64,000 nucleotides of DNA from Oscillospiraceae bacterium (GCA_015067725.1 SVLX01000009.1:1-64000); one strand, 5' to 3'; positions 45,015-53,651 are shown, numbered from the stretch's first letter. Program-made: numbers and translations. Notes: generated by a model not told the origin, from the sequence alone.

Positions 45015-45395
45015 ATGGCAAGCATTTTACTCTATCACATTACGGGCATTAAAGAAGCCCAGATTCGGCTGCTCTGCGGTGGGCAGAAGATTTCTCTGCG
45101 TCCGGTGCAGGACAGCGAACTGCACATTCCCCTTGGTTCTCTGGCTGGCAGACCTGTGCCCTTGACCCAGAACGGGGAGGGAACATTCACCGAGGAAATG
45201 CTGGTTCTGGTGGACTTTACGGATTCTGAGCTGGACCGGTTTCTCGGGACCTACCGGGAGAGCGGCATCGCCCCGGTTTCTCTGAAGGCGGTGCTGACGG
45301 CACATAATCAGGGATGGGATTCCGTTGCATTGTACCGGGAACTGGTGCGTGAGCGGGATGAATTCCTGAAAAAACGCATGGGTCAGGGGAAATGA
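45015..45395 (+). CDS. DUF3783 domain protein
   Basis: The 126-aa cytoplasmic product ends in the DUF3783 pattern FTEEMLVLVDFTDSELDRF and VSLKAVLTAHNQGWDSVALY (about residues 55-110). Its function is unknown; the domain recurs as a small stand-alone protein in clostridia. AGGAAAGGATG precedes the ATG. It is a single gene between the DnaA-box-like cluster and tRNA-Leu. Confidence 0.8.
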   Translation: MASILLYHITGIKEAQIRLLCGGQKISLRPVQDSELHIPLGSLAGRPVPLTQNGEGTFTEEMLVLVDFTDSELDRFLGTYRESGIAPVSLKAVLTAHNQGWDSVALYRELVRERDEFLKKRMGQGK

Positions 45396-45448
45396 GGAAA
45401 ATATGCGGCAGAAAGTGGAATTGAATTCATTTTTTTGCAAATTAACTA

Positions 45449-45477
45449 TTGACAAATCCGGTTTCCGCCGCTATAAT
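45449..45477 (+). promoter_or_regulatory. Consensus sigma-A promoter of tRNA-Leu
   Basis: Perfect TTGACA and perfect TATAAT are separated by 17 nt, the strongest promoter in the window. The start site would be near 45484, about 12 nt before the mature tRNA, as expected for a highly expressed tRNA gene. Confidence 0.92.
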
Positions 45478-45495
45478 AATCAAGCTGCGAGCAAT

Positions 45496-45579
45496 GCAGG
45501 AGTGTTGGAATGGTAGACAAGCACGTTTGAGGTGCGTGTGGCAACCGCCGTGTGGGTTCGAGTCCCATCTCCTGCACCA
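45496..45579 (+). tRNA. tRNA-Leu (anticodon GAG)
   Basis: The acceptor arms GCAGGAG and CTCCTGC are fully paired, followed by discriminator A and an encoded CCA. The anticodon stem CACGT/GCGTG holds the loop TTGAGGT, so the anticodon is GAG. A variable arm (TGGCAACCGCCG) makes it a class II tRNA, and GGTTCGAGTCC is the T arm. The total is 84 nt. It is monocistronic, with its own promoter and terminator. Confidence 0.95.
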
Positions 45580-45589
45580 AAGAAGAAAG

Positions 45590-45620
45590 CCATTCTCGTT
45601 CAGAGAATGGTTTTTCTTTT
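45590..45620 (+). terminator. Intrinsic terminator of tRNA-Leu
   Basis: CCATTCTC pairs with GAGAATGG over a 5-nt loop, then TTTTTCTTTT. It begins 11 nt after the CCA end. Confidence 0.9.
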
Positions 45621-45667
45621 ACCTTGAGGATGCAGCTTTAAGGCAGTGCCGATTACAGGAGGAGCAT

Positions 45668-46123
45668 ATGTCCAGAGCAGAGCGAACCATCTTAACCAAT
45701 ATGTGCATGATTTCTGATGGGCGGGGGAATGTTCTCGTGCAGGAGCGCACCAAGCCGGACTGGCCCGGTGTGACATTCCCCGGTGGCCATGTGGAACCAG
45801 GGGAGTCCTTTGTGGGTGCGGTGATCCGGGAGGTGAAAGAGGAAACGGGACTGGATATTGTCTCCCCGGTGCTGTGCGGGCTGAAGCAGTTTATGACCGA
45901 CGACGGTGAGCGGTATGTGGTTATGTTCTACCGGTGCAACCGATTCTCCGGAACGATTCAGGACTCCGATGAGGGCAGAGTTTTCTGGATACCCCGCGGG
46001 GATTTGGAGAAATACCCCATTACCGATGATTTTATAGATATGGTTCGGGTGTTTGAGTCCGAAGGGCTAAGCGAGTTTTACTACCACCAAGAGCATGGAC
46101 AATGGTGCTATGACCTCCTGTGA
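45668..46123 (+). CDS. Nudix hydrolase (MutT/8-oxo-dGTPase-like)
   Basis: The 151-aa product has a complete Nudix box, GHVEPGESFVGAVIREVKEE followed by TGLDI (G-x5-E-x7-REUxEExGU, about residues 42-64). Family members hydrolyse nucleoside diphosphates linked to other groups; the short single-domain form fits an 8-oxo-dGTP or related pyrophosphatase, but the substrate cannot be read from sequence. The ATG follows AGGAGGAGC. A terminator lies just downstream. Confidence 0.88.
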   Translation: MSRAERTILTNMCMISDGRGNVLVQERTKPDWPGVTFPGGHVEPGESFVGAVIREVKEETGLDIVSPVLCGLKQFMTDDGERYVVMFYRCNRFSGTIQDSDEGRVFWIPRGDLEKYPITDDFIDMVRVFESEGLSEFYYHQEHGQWCYDLL

Positions 46124-46135
46124 TGCTTACTTAAT

Positions 46136-46162
46136 CCTGGGGCATAGCCTCAGGGTCTTTTT
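46136..46162 (+). terminator. Intrinsic terminator of the Nudix gene
   Basis: CCTGGGGC pairs with GCCTCAGG (8 bp, one G-T pair, 3-nt loop), then GTCTTTTT. It starts 13 nt after the stop. Confidence 0.75.
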
Positions 46163-46210
46163 GCATCGTTGGTGTGATGTGTGCAAAGAAGAATAAATCT
46201 GCAATCCCTC

Positions 46211-46239
46211 TTTCAATCTGAGTAGATTTGGTGTATAAT
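46211..46239 (+). promoter_or_regulatory. Probable promoter of lepB-rbgA-rnhB-yraN
   Basis: A consensus TATAAT at 46234 has TTTCAA 17 nt upstream. The start site would be near 46246, so the leader before lepB is very short. The -35 match is moderate. Confidence 0.6.
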
Positions 46240-46272
46240 GAACAAAAAACAGGAAGGAATGTGAGCAAGCCA

Positions 46273-46983
46273 ATGACCTATGAATTTGAAGAATCCGGTC
46301 TGCCGGAGGAAGAGAATAACCAGACTGCCGAAAATGGCGCGCCTGCTGAACCCATCCCCGAAAATCCGGATGCAGCTCCTGAGAATAAGAAGAAAGAAGA
46401 GGAGAAACTCCCTTTTGTGGAGCAGTGCTATCTTCTGCTCCATGATTTGGTCTATATTCTGGCCTTTATTACGATCTTCTTTGTCTTTGCCATCCGGATG
46501 GTCTCCGTTGAGGGAACATCCATGGAGCCTACCCTGAAAACCCACGACCAGATGCTTTTGGTGAGCAATGTATTCTACAATGATGAGGATATTCAGGTCG
46601 GTGACATTGTGGTTGCGCTCGCTCCCCGGTTTGATGATGACCCCATCATTAAGCGGGTCATTGCCGTTGCCGGGCAAACAGTTGATATCGATTTCAATCT
46701 GGGTATTGTCTACGTTGACGGCGTAGCACTGGAGGAAGACTATATCCTTGAACCAACCCATCAGCAGTTCGGTGGCAATGGTGTACAGTTCCCTATGACC
46801 ATTTCTGAGGGTCATGTGTTTGTTCTGGGGGATAACCGCAATGGTTCATCGGACAGTCGACTGAATACCATCGGCCAGATCGATACGGACTATATTCTGG
46901 GGAAGGCTTTTGCGGTTATTTTCCCCGGCGTGGATGATGAGACCAAGACCCGTGACTTCGGGCGAATTGGGTTCATTGATTGA
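46273..46983 (+). CDS. lepB: Signal peptidase I
   Basis: The 236-aa membrane protease removes signal peptides from secreted proteins. The catalytic serine is S83 in GTSMEPTL and the general-base lysine is K127 in DPIIKRVIAVAGQ; GDNRNGSSDSR is the conserved late box. Residues 1 to about 45 form an acidic proline-rich cytoplasmic tail before a single membrane helix (56-76). The start is uncertain: a GTG at 46261 lies 2 nt after AAGGA, while this ATG lies 14 nt after it. lepB-rbgA-rnhB-yraN is a common Bacillota order, usually preceded by rplS, which is absent. Confidence 0.93.
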   Translation: MTYEFEESGLPEEENNQTAENGAPAEPIPENPDAAPENKKKEEEKLPFVEQCYLLLHDLVYILAFITIFFVFAIRMVSVEGTSMEPTLKTHDQMLLVSNVFYNDEDIQVGDIVVALAPRFDDDPIIKRVIAVAGQTVDIDFNLGIVYVDGVALEEDYILEPTHQQFGGNGVQFPMTISEGHVFVLGDNRNGSSDSRLNTIGQIDTDYILGKAFAVIFPGVDDETKTRDFGRIGFID

Positions 46984-46993
46984 AGGAGAGAAC

Positions 46994-47866
46994 ATGGAAT
47001 CGATTAATATTCAGTGGTATCCCGGTCATATGACCAAGACCCGGCGCCAGATGGAGCAGGATTTGAAGCTGGTGGATGCGGTCTGCGAGATTCTTGACGC
47101 CCGCATTCCGGTGTCCAGCAGAAACCCGGATATTGCGGCGATTTGCGGAAATAAACCCAGACTGGTTATCCTCAACCGGATGGATATGGCAGACCCCAGT
47201 GCCACCAAGCAGTGGTGCGATTATTTCAAAAGTCAGGGTCTGGCGGCTGTAGCGACGGACTGCAAGAGCCGGAAGGGGATTGCCAACTTTGTTCCCGCCG
47301 TCCGTAGCTTGCTTAAGGAAAAATTGCAGGCTTATGCCGCCAAGGGACAAAACCGCCCTCTGAAAATTATGGTGGTGGGTATTCCCAATGTGGGTAAGTC
47401 CACCTTCATCAATCAAATATCCGGACGTAAAGGCGCAAAAGCGGAAAACAGACCCGGTGTGACCAGAGGTGTTCAGTGGGTCACAGTAGACGAAAAGTTA
47501 TTGTTGCTGGATACCCCCGGCATTTTGTGGCCTAAGTTTGAAGACCCGGATGTGGGTATTCGTTTGGCTTATACCGGCGCAGTGAAAGATGATGTGCTGG
47601 ACATTGAGGGGCTTTCCGTTCATCTTATGGAGATGCTCTGGCGGCGATACCCCGGGGCACTGAAGGAGCGGTATAAGCTGGAGGATTTGCCTGCGGAATT
47701 GCCGGGCTATGCGCTTCTGGAAGCCGCCGGACGGAAGAGAGGGTTCCTCCTTTCCCGGGGCGAAATCGATACCGAGCGCATGAGCCGGGTGCTGATTGAC
47801 GAATACCGAAGTTGCAAGCTGGGACGGTTTACTTTGGAAATGCCGGAGGATATGCACCATGAGTGA
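46994..47866 (+). CDS. rbgA: Ribosome biogenesis GTPase RbgA (YlqF)
   Basis: The 290-aa product has circularly permuted GTPase motifs. G4 NRMDMAD comes first (near 60), then G1 GIPNVGKSTFINQ (near 130), G2 around GVTRG and G3 DTPG, followed by a C-terminal helical domain. IQWYPGHMTK at the N-terminus is the family mark. RbgA assists late 50S subunit assembly. AAGGAGAG precedes the ATG; the end overlaps rnhB by 8 nt. Confidence 0.95.
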   Translation: MESINIQWYPGHMTKTRRQMEQDLKLVDAVCEILDARIPVSSRNPDIAAICGNKPRLVILNRMDMADPSATKQWCDYFKSQGLAAVATDCKSRKGIANFVPAVRSLLKEKLQAYAAKGQNRPLKIMVVGIPNVGKSTFINQISGRKGAKAENRPGVTRGVQWVTVDEKLLLLDTPGILWPKFEDPDVGIRLAYTGAVKDDVLDIEGLSVHLMEMLWRRYPGALKERYKLEDLPAELPGYALLEAAGRKRGFLLSRGEIDTERMSRVLIDEYRSCKLGRFTLEMPEDMHHE

Positions 47867-48485
47867 AGTGGATCTTCTGCAATATGAAAAACGATACTAT
47901 GCCGAAGGTTTCGAGTGGATTTGCGGCGTGGATGAAGCCGGGCGCGGTCCACTTGCCGGTCCGGTATGTGCCGCGGCGGTGATTTTGCCCCGGGATTTGG
48001 ATATCGAGACGAAACTCCCCGGGCTCAATGACTCCAAAAAGCTAACGGATAAGCGGCGCAGAGAGCTTTATGAGAAAATCAAAGCCTGTGCTGTGGCCTA
48101 TGGCATCGGCACAGCTACGCATGAGGAAATAGACGAAATCAATGTTCTTCGGGCGACTTATTTGGCCATGAACCGGGCGCTGGCTCAGTTGCCGGAGCTG
48201 CCGCAGCTTGCCCTGGTTGACGGCAACCGGGACCCTGGGTTCCCGGTACCCACAGAACTGGTGGTCAAGGGTGACAGCCTCAGTGCCAGCATTGCAGCCG
48301 CCTCTATTTTGGCGAAGGTCTACCGGGATGATTTGATGCTGGATCTGGCAGAGAAATACCCTCAGTACGGATTTGAAATACACAAGGGCTATGGAACAAA
48401 GAAACACTATGAAGCCCTCCGGGAGCATGGGCACAGCCCGGTTCATCGGTTGAGCTTCTTAAAAAAGTTCTATGGGGAAAAGTAA
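47859..48485 (+). CDS. rnhB: Ribonuclease HII
   Basis: The 208-aa product has the catalytic DEAGRGPLAGPV (D-E pair near 25-26), a third aspartate in LALVDGNRDP and a fourth in KVYRDDLM, plus GYGTKKHYEAL near the C-terminus. It cuts RNA-DNA hybrids and single ribonucleotides. It overlaps rbgA by 8 nt and yraN by 14 nt. Confidence 0.95.
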   Translation: MSEVDLLQYEKRYYAEGFEWICGVDEAGRGPLAGPVCAAAVILPRDLDIETKLPGLNDSKKLTDKRRRELYEKIKACAVAYGIGTATHEEIDEINVLRATYLAMNRALAQLPELPQLALVDGNRDPGFPVPTELVVKGDSLSASIAAASILAKVYRDDLMLDLAEKYPQYGFEIHKGYGTKKHYEALREHGHSPVHRLSFLKKFYGEK

Positions 48486-48834
48486 TGCACTGGGTGCTTG
48501 GGGTGAAGAACTGGCTCTTGCGTTTTTGCGGAACAAGGGTTATCAACTTCTAGCCCGGAATTATCGCAGTCGCTACGGAGAAATTGACCTGATTGTGCAC
48601 AACCCGATGTTTCTGGTGTTTGTGGAGGTCAAATTGCGGAAGTCTGCGGAATTTGCCGCCGCCGCCGAATATGTGGATGCGCGTAAACAGGCCAAGTTGC
48701 GCACTACAGCGGAATTCTGGCTTATGGATAACGAAACCACCCTGCAACCCCGGTTTGATGTGGTCGAGATTTATGCCCCCTATGGTCTGCAAACCAGATG
48801 TCCCCGATTCTATCATTGGGAGGATGCGTTTTGA
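48472..48834 (+). CDS. yraN: YraN family (UPF0102) endonuclease-like protein
   Basis: The 120-aa product is a predicted restriction-endonuclease fold protein. GAWGEELALAFLRNKGY and the catalytic-type RYGEIDLIVHN ... FVEVKLR (E/D-x..-ExK) are the family motifs. The biological role is unsettled, with links to DNA uptake or repair suggested. It overlaps rnhB by 14 nt, the standard neighbour, and touches the dipeptidase gene end to start. Confidence 0.9.
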   Translation: MGKSNALGAWGEELALAFLRNKGYQLLARNYRSRYGEIDLIVHNPMFLVFVEVKLRKSAEFAAAAEYVDARKQAKLRTTAEFWLMDNETTLQPRFDVVEIYAPYGLQTRCPRFYHWEDAF

Positions 48835-49788
48835 ATGAATTACCCCGTATTTGACTTACATTGTGATACCGCACTGGCCCTGCTGGACGATTATGGCCTG
48901 CGCAAGAGCCGGCTGAACGAGCAAAGTGGACACATCGACCTGAAGCGGGGGCGCCAGCTCCACGGATATTGTCAGGTCTTCGCCCTGTTCACCACACCGG
49001 GCATGGACTTCTCCGGGAAAGCCACGGCGATGCAGCTTTTTGATGCTATGCTGAGGAATATTCTGGCAGAGCTGGCGGAGAATAAAGACACCATCACCCA
49101 AGCCAGGTCTCCTGAGGAGGCGCAGTCCATTGTAAACGACGGAAAGATCGCCGCGGTTCTTTCTTTGGAGGGTCCTGCGGGCATCTCTTTTGACCCGGGC
49201 AGGCTGGACGAACTGGCAGAGTTGGGCTTTGCCATGACTACCCTGACCTGGAATGAGCGCAACCCTTTGGCAGGCTCTCACCGTACCGGCGGTGGATTGA
49301 CCGCTCTGGGGGCCGAATACGTTCGCAAGGCGCAGAAACTGAACATGGCCATTGATGTGAGTCACCTCAGTGAAGAAGCCTTCTGGGACATTATGCGTAT
49401 CACCCAAGCACCGGTATCTGCCAGCCACTCCAACAGCAGAGCGGTCTGTGGTGTATCCAGAAACTTGACCGATGAGCAGTTTAAGGCAATTTGTGCCAGT
49501 GGCGGCGTGGCAGGGATCAACCTGTATACCGAGTTTTTGGGTAATGACCCGGTGACGGTGGAGACCATCTGTGATCATATTATCCACTGGATGGATTTGG
49601 GCGGTGCAAAGCATATTGCCCTTGGCGGTGATTTGGATGGCTGCGAAACACTGCCGGTAGGATTCACTGGCGTGAATGACTGGCCGGCAGTTGCGGCGAC
49701 TTTGGCGAACCGTGGGCTGTCTGCTGCTGAGATTGAGGATATTTTCTGGAATAATGCCATGAGGATGTGGGGTAAATGCTGTATGTAA
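48835..49788 (+). CDS. Membrane dipeptidase homologue (peptidase family M19)
   Basis: The 317-aa product has the M19 zinc site DLHCDT at residues 7-12, a SLEGP segment with the bridging glutamate near 118, DVSHLSEEAFWD, and SASHSNSRAV with the later histidines. GLGGDLDG-type metal region appears as IALGGDLDGCE. Renal-dipeptidase homologues cut dipeptides, including D-amino-acid ones. No signal peptide is seen, so it acts in the cytoplasm. It starts right after the yraN stop and overlaps the next gene by 13 nt. Confidence 0.9.
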   Translation: MNYPVFDLHCDTALALLDDYGLRKSRLNEQSGHIDLKRGRQLHGYCQVFALFTTPGMDFSGKATAMQLFDAMLRNILAELAENKDTITQARSPEEAQSIVNDGKIAAVLSLEGPAGISFDPGRLDELAELGFAMTTLTWNERNPLAGSHRTGGGLTALGAEYVRKAQKLNMAIDVSHLSEEAFWDIMRITQAPVSASHSNSRAVCGVSRNLTDEQFKAICASGGVAGINLYTEFLGNDPVTVETICDHIIHWMDLGGAKHIALGGDLDGCETLPVGFTGVNDWPAVAATLANRGLSAAEIEDIFWNNAMRMWGKCCM

Positions 49789-50840
49789 GCGCCACCAATC
49801 CCCGGGCATTGTATACGGCTCAGCAGACCATGAGTTTACCGTACGCCGCCGACGGCAGTCCCTTCGTCCCTTTGCGCGTTCCGGAGTACGACCAGGAGGA
49901 ATTGGCGGAGCTGTTGGCGCTGCCCTTTTTGGACTGCGTGTGCCGGGTGATTAACCGATTTCTTCCGGTTTGGTTGCAGGCTGAGCGGCTAAGGGATTTG
50001 GGGTTTACCGACCCGGAGACGCTTCCGGTGCGGCATAAGGTTATTCTTGCCCAAGTGTATGACCGTTTGACCGGACAATACCGGGGAATAAAGGCAAAAC
50101 TGTTGAAATCCATGGGCTGCCGGGTAAGTGTGGATTCTGCCTGGCCGGAAGTTGCTGTGGATATCGGCCTGCTTTTCGGGCTCTATGGTCATCTGCGTCG
50201 CAATCGGCGCATTTGTCATGGTGAGGAAATGCATCTGGCAATGTCTGCATCTGGGTTTTGCCTGCCGCTGGCCGCGGCATTGGCCCGGGAAATGGGATTA
50301 CCTGTGGGGACTTGTCTGTGTGTATGCAGCGGTAACACCACGCCCAGGGAACTTTTGCACCGGGGCGAGGTCAGACTGGAAGCCCGGCAAAGAGACTGTA
50401 TGACCAACACCCTGAATACGGATTCTCTCCGGAATCTGGAGCGTCTGATTCTTTTTCGGATTGATCAGGATGCCGCGGCCCACTTTTGCCAAACTGTTGA
50501 CCACGGCGGTGTGTTTGCGCTGAGTAAGGAAGAACATCTCCGGTTACGGCAGGGCTTTGGGTTCAGCGTAGTCGATGCGGAGAGAGCCATATCCATGATT
50601 CCCCGGGTGTATCACAATACCTCGTGTTTGTTGAGCCCCCACTCCGCCATGATTTATAGCGGACTCATGGACTATCGGGCGGCTGACGGCGAAGTGGGAA
50701 CGGTGGTTCTTTTGGCAGAGGAGAGCCCCATGAAGTGGGGTGAGGTTGTGCTGAAGGCAATGCATATCCCGGTGGAGAGCATAACCGGGCAAATTGAAGC
50801 TTTGGAAACAGAAGCCGCAAAAGGGCGGAAGGGGAATTAG
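49776..50840 (+). CDS. Threonine-synthase-like protein lacking the PLP-lysine region
   Basis: The 354-aa product resembles threonine synthase along its length but is about 130 residues short of the usual 480-500. It begins MLYVSATNP, as ThrC does with MLYVSTR. It keeps a counterpart of the cofactor-phosphate loop as VCSGNTTPRELLHRGEV, then SLRNLERLILF (ThrC SNFERLLF), SPHSAMIYSG (ThrC DPHTAVG) and AEESPMKW (ThrC TAHPAKF). The segment that should hold the Schiff-base lysine (FKD motif) is replaced by RLTGQYRGIKAKL around residue 108. It is probably not a working synthase. It lies between the dipeptidase (13-nt overlap) and a phosphoesterase. Its role is unknown; a non-catalytic or altered amino-acid-phosphate-binding protein is possible. 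Confidence 0.7.
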   Translation: MLYVSATNPRALYTAQQTMSLPYAADGSPFVPLRVPEYDQEELAELLALPFLDCVCRVINRFLPVWLQAERLRDLGFTDPETLPVRHKVILAQVYDRLTGQYRGIKAKLLKSMGCRVSVDSAWPEVAVDIGLLFGLYGHLRRNRRICHGEEMHLAMSASGFCLPLAAALAREMGLPVGTCLCVCSGNTTPRELLHRGEVRLEARQRDCMTNTLNTDSLRNLERLILFRIDQDAAAHFCQTVDHGGVFALSKEEHLRLRQGFGFSVVDAERAISMIPRVYHNTSCLLSPHSAMIYSGLMDYRAADGEVGTVVLLAEESPMKWGEVVLKAMHIPVESITGQIEALETEAAKGRKGN

Positions 50841-51581
50841 ATGGCACTGTATGCAATCGGTGATTTGCACCTGTCGTTGACGGTAAAAAAGCCAATGGAT
50901 ATTTTTGGCGGTGCATGGGTCGGTTATATGGACAAGCTGGAAGAAGGCATCAGCGTAATTGGTCCCCGGGATACCACGGTGCTGCTGGGTGACCTGACCT
51001 GGGGAATGGATTTTGAGCAAGCCAAGGCGGATTTTGCCTGGATTAATAAGATCCCCGGCAGAAAAATCATCCTGAAGGGCAACCATGACTATTGGTGGAC
51101 AACCGCCACCAAGTTTTATCGCTTTTGTCAGGATAACGGTTTTGAGAATATGTATGTGCTCAATAATAACTGTTATTTCTACAATGACTATGCGATTTGC
51201 GGTACGCGAGGTTGGTTTTTTGAGGAAGAACGTAGCGGAGCCCACGATGAGAAGGTCTTCAGGCGGGAATTGATTCGGTTGGAGACTTCATTGAAAGCGG
51301 CAGGGGATAAGCTGAAATATTGTTTCCTGCATTACCCACCCCGATACCGGGGATATACCTGCGATGAGATTCTTGAGCTGTTCAGTCGGTACGGCGTGCG
51401 GTGTTGTTATTATGGTCATCTCCATGCCGATAGCCACAAATTAGCCATGGAAGGACTCTGGGATGGGGTTGATTTCCATCTTGCAGCGGCTGACTATCTG
51501 AATTTTCGGCCGTTATTGGTAATTTCTGAGGAAGAAATGCAAGAAAACAGTGGACAAGCCGGAAATTATTTGCTAGAATAG
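50841..51581 (+). CDS. Calcineurin-like metallophosphoesterase
   Basis: The 246-aa product has the five metal boxes of the family: GDLHL at residue 7, LLGDLTWG, GNHDYWW near 79, HYPP (third histidine) and GHLHAD. It is a small cytoplasmic form with no extra domain; the substrate is unknown. It starts directly after the ThrC-like gene, and the tig promoter lies in its last codons. Confidence 0.9.
   Translation: MALYAIGDLHLSLTVKKPMDIFGGAWVGYMDKLEEGISVIGPRDTTVLLGDLTWGMDFEQAKADFAWINKIPGRKIILKGNHDYWWTTATKFYRFCQDNGFENMYVLNNNCYFYNDYAICGTRGWFFEEERSGAHDEKVFRRELIRLETSLKAAGDKLKYCFLHYPPRYRGYTCDEILELFSRYGVRCCYYGHLHADSHKLAMEGLWDGVDFHLAAADYLNFRPLLVISEEEMQENSGQAGNYLLE
51551..51579 (+). promoter_or_regulatory. 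Probable promoter of tig-clpP-clpX-lon, inside the preceding gene
   Basis: TGGACA and TAGAAT are separated by 17 nt, within the last 30 nt of the phosphoesterase gene. The start site would be near 51586. No heat-shock CIRCE inverted repeat (TTAGCACTC type) or CtsR-like heptad repeat is visible in the 96-nt leader. Confidence 0.65.
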
Positions 51582-51676
51582 GACGGATAAATCTGTGACG
51601 GCAGAAATGCCCGCGGAAACCATAAATCAAATTCAACGGTCTCCAACAGGTGACCAAACATAGGAGGATTACACAA

Positions 51677-53002
51677 ATGATCGTTAAGCTCGTGGAAAGA
51701 GAAGGCAACAAGGCCAAGATTACCGTGGAAATCGAGAAGGAACTGATGGAAGAGGGCGCCAATAAGGCTTACCTCGAAGCCCGCAAGAGCATCCAGCTTC
51801 CCGGCTTCCGTAAGGGCAAGGCCCCCAGAAAGCTCATCGAATCCATCTACGGTGCTCATGTTTTCTATGAAGATGGCCTGGAGAAGATTTTCCCCCAGGT
51901 GTATGAATTCGCTGTCGTTGGTCAGGAAATCAAGGCTGTTGGCCGTCCCAGCCTGACCGGTATGGAAGTTGCTGATGATGGCGTGACCACCATCGTCATC
52001 GAGACCGAGGTCTATCCTGAGGTCACCCTGGGCCAGTATAAGGGTCTGGAAGTGGAAAAGGCTGAAGCTGTGGTCACCGACGCAGAGGTCGATGCTGAGC
52101 TGGACCGTATGGCCAAGAACGTTGCCGGCACCGAGACAGTTGAGCGCGCCGCCGAAATGGGCGACACCGCCAATATTGATTTTGAAGGCTTTGATGCCGG
52201 CGTACCCTTCGAGGGCGGCAAGGGCGAGAACTTTGATCTGGTTCTGGGTTCCGGTTCTTTCATCCCCGGCTTTGAAGATCAGGTCGTGGGCATGACCGCT
52301 GGTGAGGAGAAGGACATTGATGTTTCTTTCCCTGACAACTATCACGCCAAGGAACTGGCCGGCAAGCCTGTTGTGTTCCATGTCAAGCTGAACAAAGTCA
52401 CTGTTCAGACCATTCCCGCTATGGATGATGAGTTCGCCAAGGATGTCTCTGCTTTTGAGACTCTCGAAGAGCTGAAGGCTGACATCCGCGCCAAGGCTCT
52501 GGAGCAGAAGGAAAAGTCCATTCAGGGTGCTTTTGAGAATGCCGCTGTTGAGCTGGCCGCCGCCAACGCCACCGTAGAAATTCCCGAGGCTATGATTGAG
52601 GACGCTCTGGACCGTCAGATGAACAACTTCGCTTACCAGCTTCAGGCCAGCGGCATCTCCATGGAACAGTATGCCAGCATGATGGGTGGCGATCTGAGCA
52701 CCATGCGTCGCGCTTTCCGCCCCGGTGCCGAGAAGCAGGCTAAGGCCGATGTGGTCCTCGATGCCGTTGTCAAGGCTGAGGCTCTGGAAATTACCGACGA
52801 AGAGGTCGAAGCTGAGTACAAGAACCTGTCTGAGACCTACGAAATGGAACTGGACAAGGTCAAGGCCGCTGTCAGCGTTGAATCCATTAAGGAAGACCTG
52901 CTGACCCGTAAGGCTGTTAAACTGATTGCTGATTCCGCTATCGCTGTTGCCCCCAAGGCTGCCGCGGAAGAGTCTGCTGAGGAAGTTGTTTCTGAGGAAT
53001 AA
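51677..53002 (+). CDS. tig: Trigger factor
   Basis: This is the ribosome-bound chaperone with prolyl isomerase activity, 441 aa. The ribosome-binding loop LPGFRKGKAPRKLI (GFRxGKxP signature) is near residue 42. The FKBP domain is near 150-245 (GDTANIDFEGF, FIPGFEDQVVGM), and a long helical C-terminal domain ends in an acidic alanine/glutamate tail. AGGAGG precedes the ATG. It is followed by clpP, a very common order. Confidence 0.97.
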   Translation: MIVKLVEREGNKAKITVEIEKELMEEGANKAYLEARKSIQLPGFRKGKAPRKLIESIYGAHVFYEDGLEKIFPQVYEFAVVGQEIKAVGRPSLTGMEVADDGVTTIVIETEVYPEVTLGQYKGLEVEKAEAVVTDAEVDAELDRMAKNVAGTETVERAAEMGDTANIDFEGFDAGVPFEGGKGENFDLVLGSGSFIPGFEDQVVGMTAGEEKDIDVSFPDNYHAKELAGKPVVFHVKLNKVTVQTIPAMDDEFAKDVSAFETLEELKADIRAKALEQKEKSIQGAFENAAVELAAANATVEIPEAMIEDALDRQMNNFAYQLQASGISMEQYASMMGGDLSTMRRAFRPGAEKQAKADVVLDAVVKAEALEITDEEVEAEYKNLSETYEMELDKVKAAVSVESIKEDLLTRKAVKLIADSAIAVAPKAAAEESAEEVVSEE

Positions 53003-53053
53003 TCTCACCAAGACCTGGTTAGAATGAATCAGATTGGAAAGGAGTTATTTACT

Positions 53054-53635
53054 ATGGGTTTAGTTCCTGTTGTTCTTGAGCAGACCAGCCGCGGAGAACG
53101 GAGTTACGATATCTACTCCCGGTTGCTGAAAGACAGAATCATTTTCTTGTCTGAAGATGTTAACGATGTAACGGCCAGCCTGATCGTGGCTCAGTTGCTG
53201 TACCTGGAATCCGAAGATCCCGAAAAGGATATTCAGTTCTACATCAACAGCCCCGGTGGAAGCGTTACCGCAGGTATGGCTATCTATGATACCATGCAGT
53301 ATATCAAATGCGACGTGGCTACGATTTGTGTGGGCATGGCCGCATCCATGGGTGCTTTCCTCCTGTCTTCCGGCACCAAGGGTAAGCGCATGGCACTGCC
53401 CAATGCGGAGATTATGATTCACCAACCCTCAGCCGGTACGCAGGGTCAGATTACCGATATGGCTATCCACCTGAGACGGCTTGAGGTGATCAAAAAGCGG
53501 CTGAACACCATCCTTGCGGACAATACCGGCAAGGCTTTGGAAATCGTTACCGCCGACTGTGAGCGTGATAATTTCATGACGGCACAGGAGGCACTGGAAT
53601 ATGGTCTGATTGACCGTGTGATTACCAGCCGCTGA
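53054..53635 (+). CDS. clpP: ATP-dependent Clp protease proteolytic subunit
   Basis: The 193-aa serine protease has the triad S98 in GMAASMG, H123 in IMIHQPS and D172 in [25 protein letters not shown] is the oxyanion region; here only its core NSPGG need be noted. It forms a double heptamer used by ClpX. The ATG is placed after AAAGGAG; an upstream in-frame ATG would include that site. clpX follows after 16 nt. Confidence 0.97.
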   Translation: MGLVPVVLEQTSRGERSYDIYSRLLKDRIIFLSEDVNDVTASLIVAQLLYLESEDPEKDIQFYINSPGGSVTAGMAIYDTMQYIKCDVATICVGMAASMGAFLLSSGTKGKRMALPNAEIMIHQPSAGTQGQITDMAIHLRRLEVIKKRLNTILADNTGKALEIVTADCERDNFMTAQEALEYGLIDRVITSR

Positions 53636-53651
53636 TGGAGGTCTGAGATCT

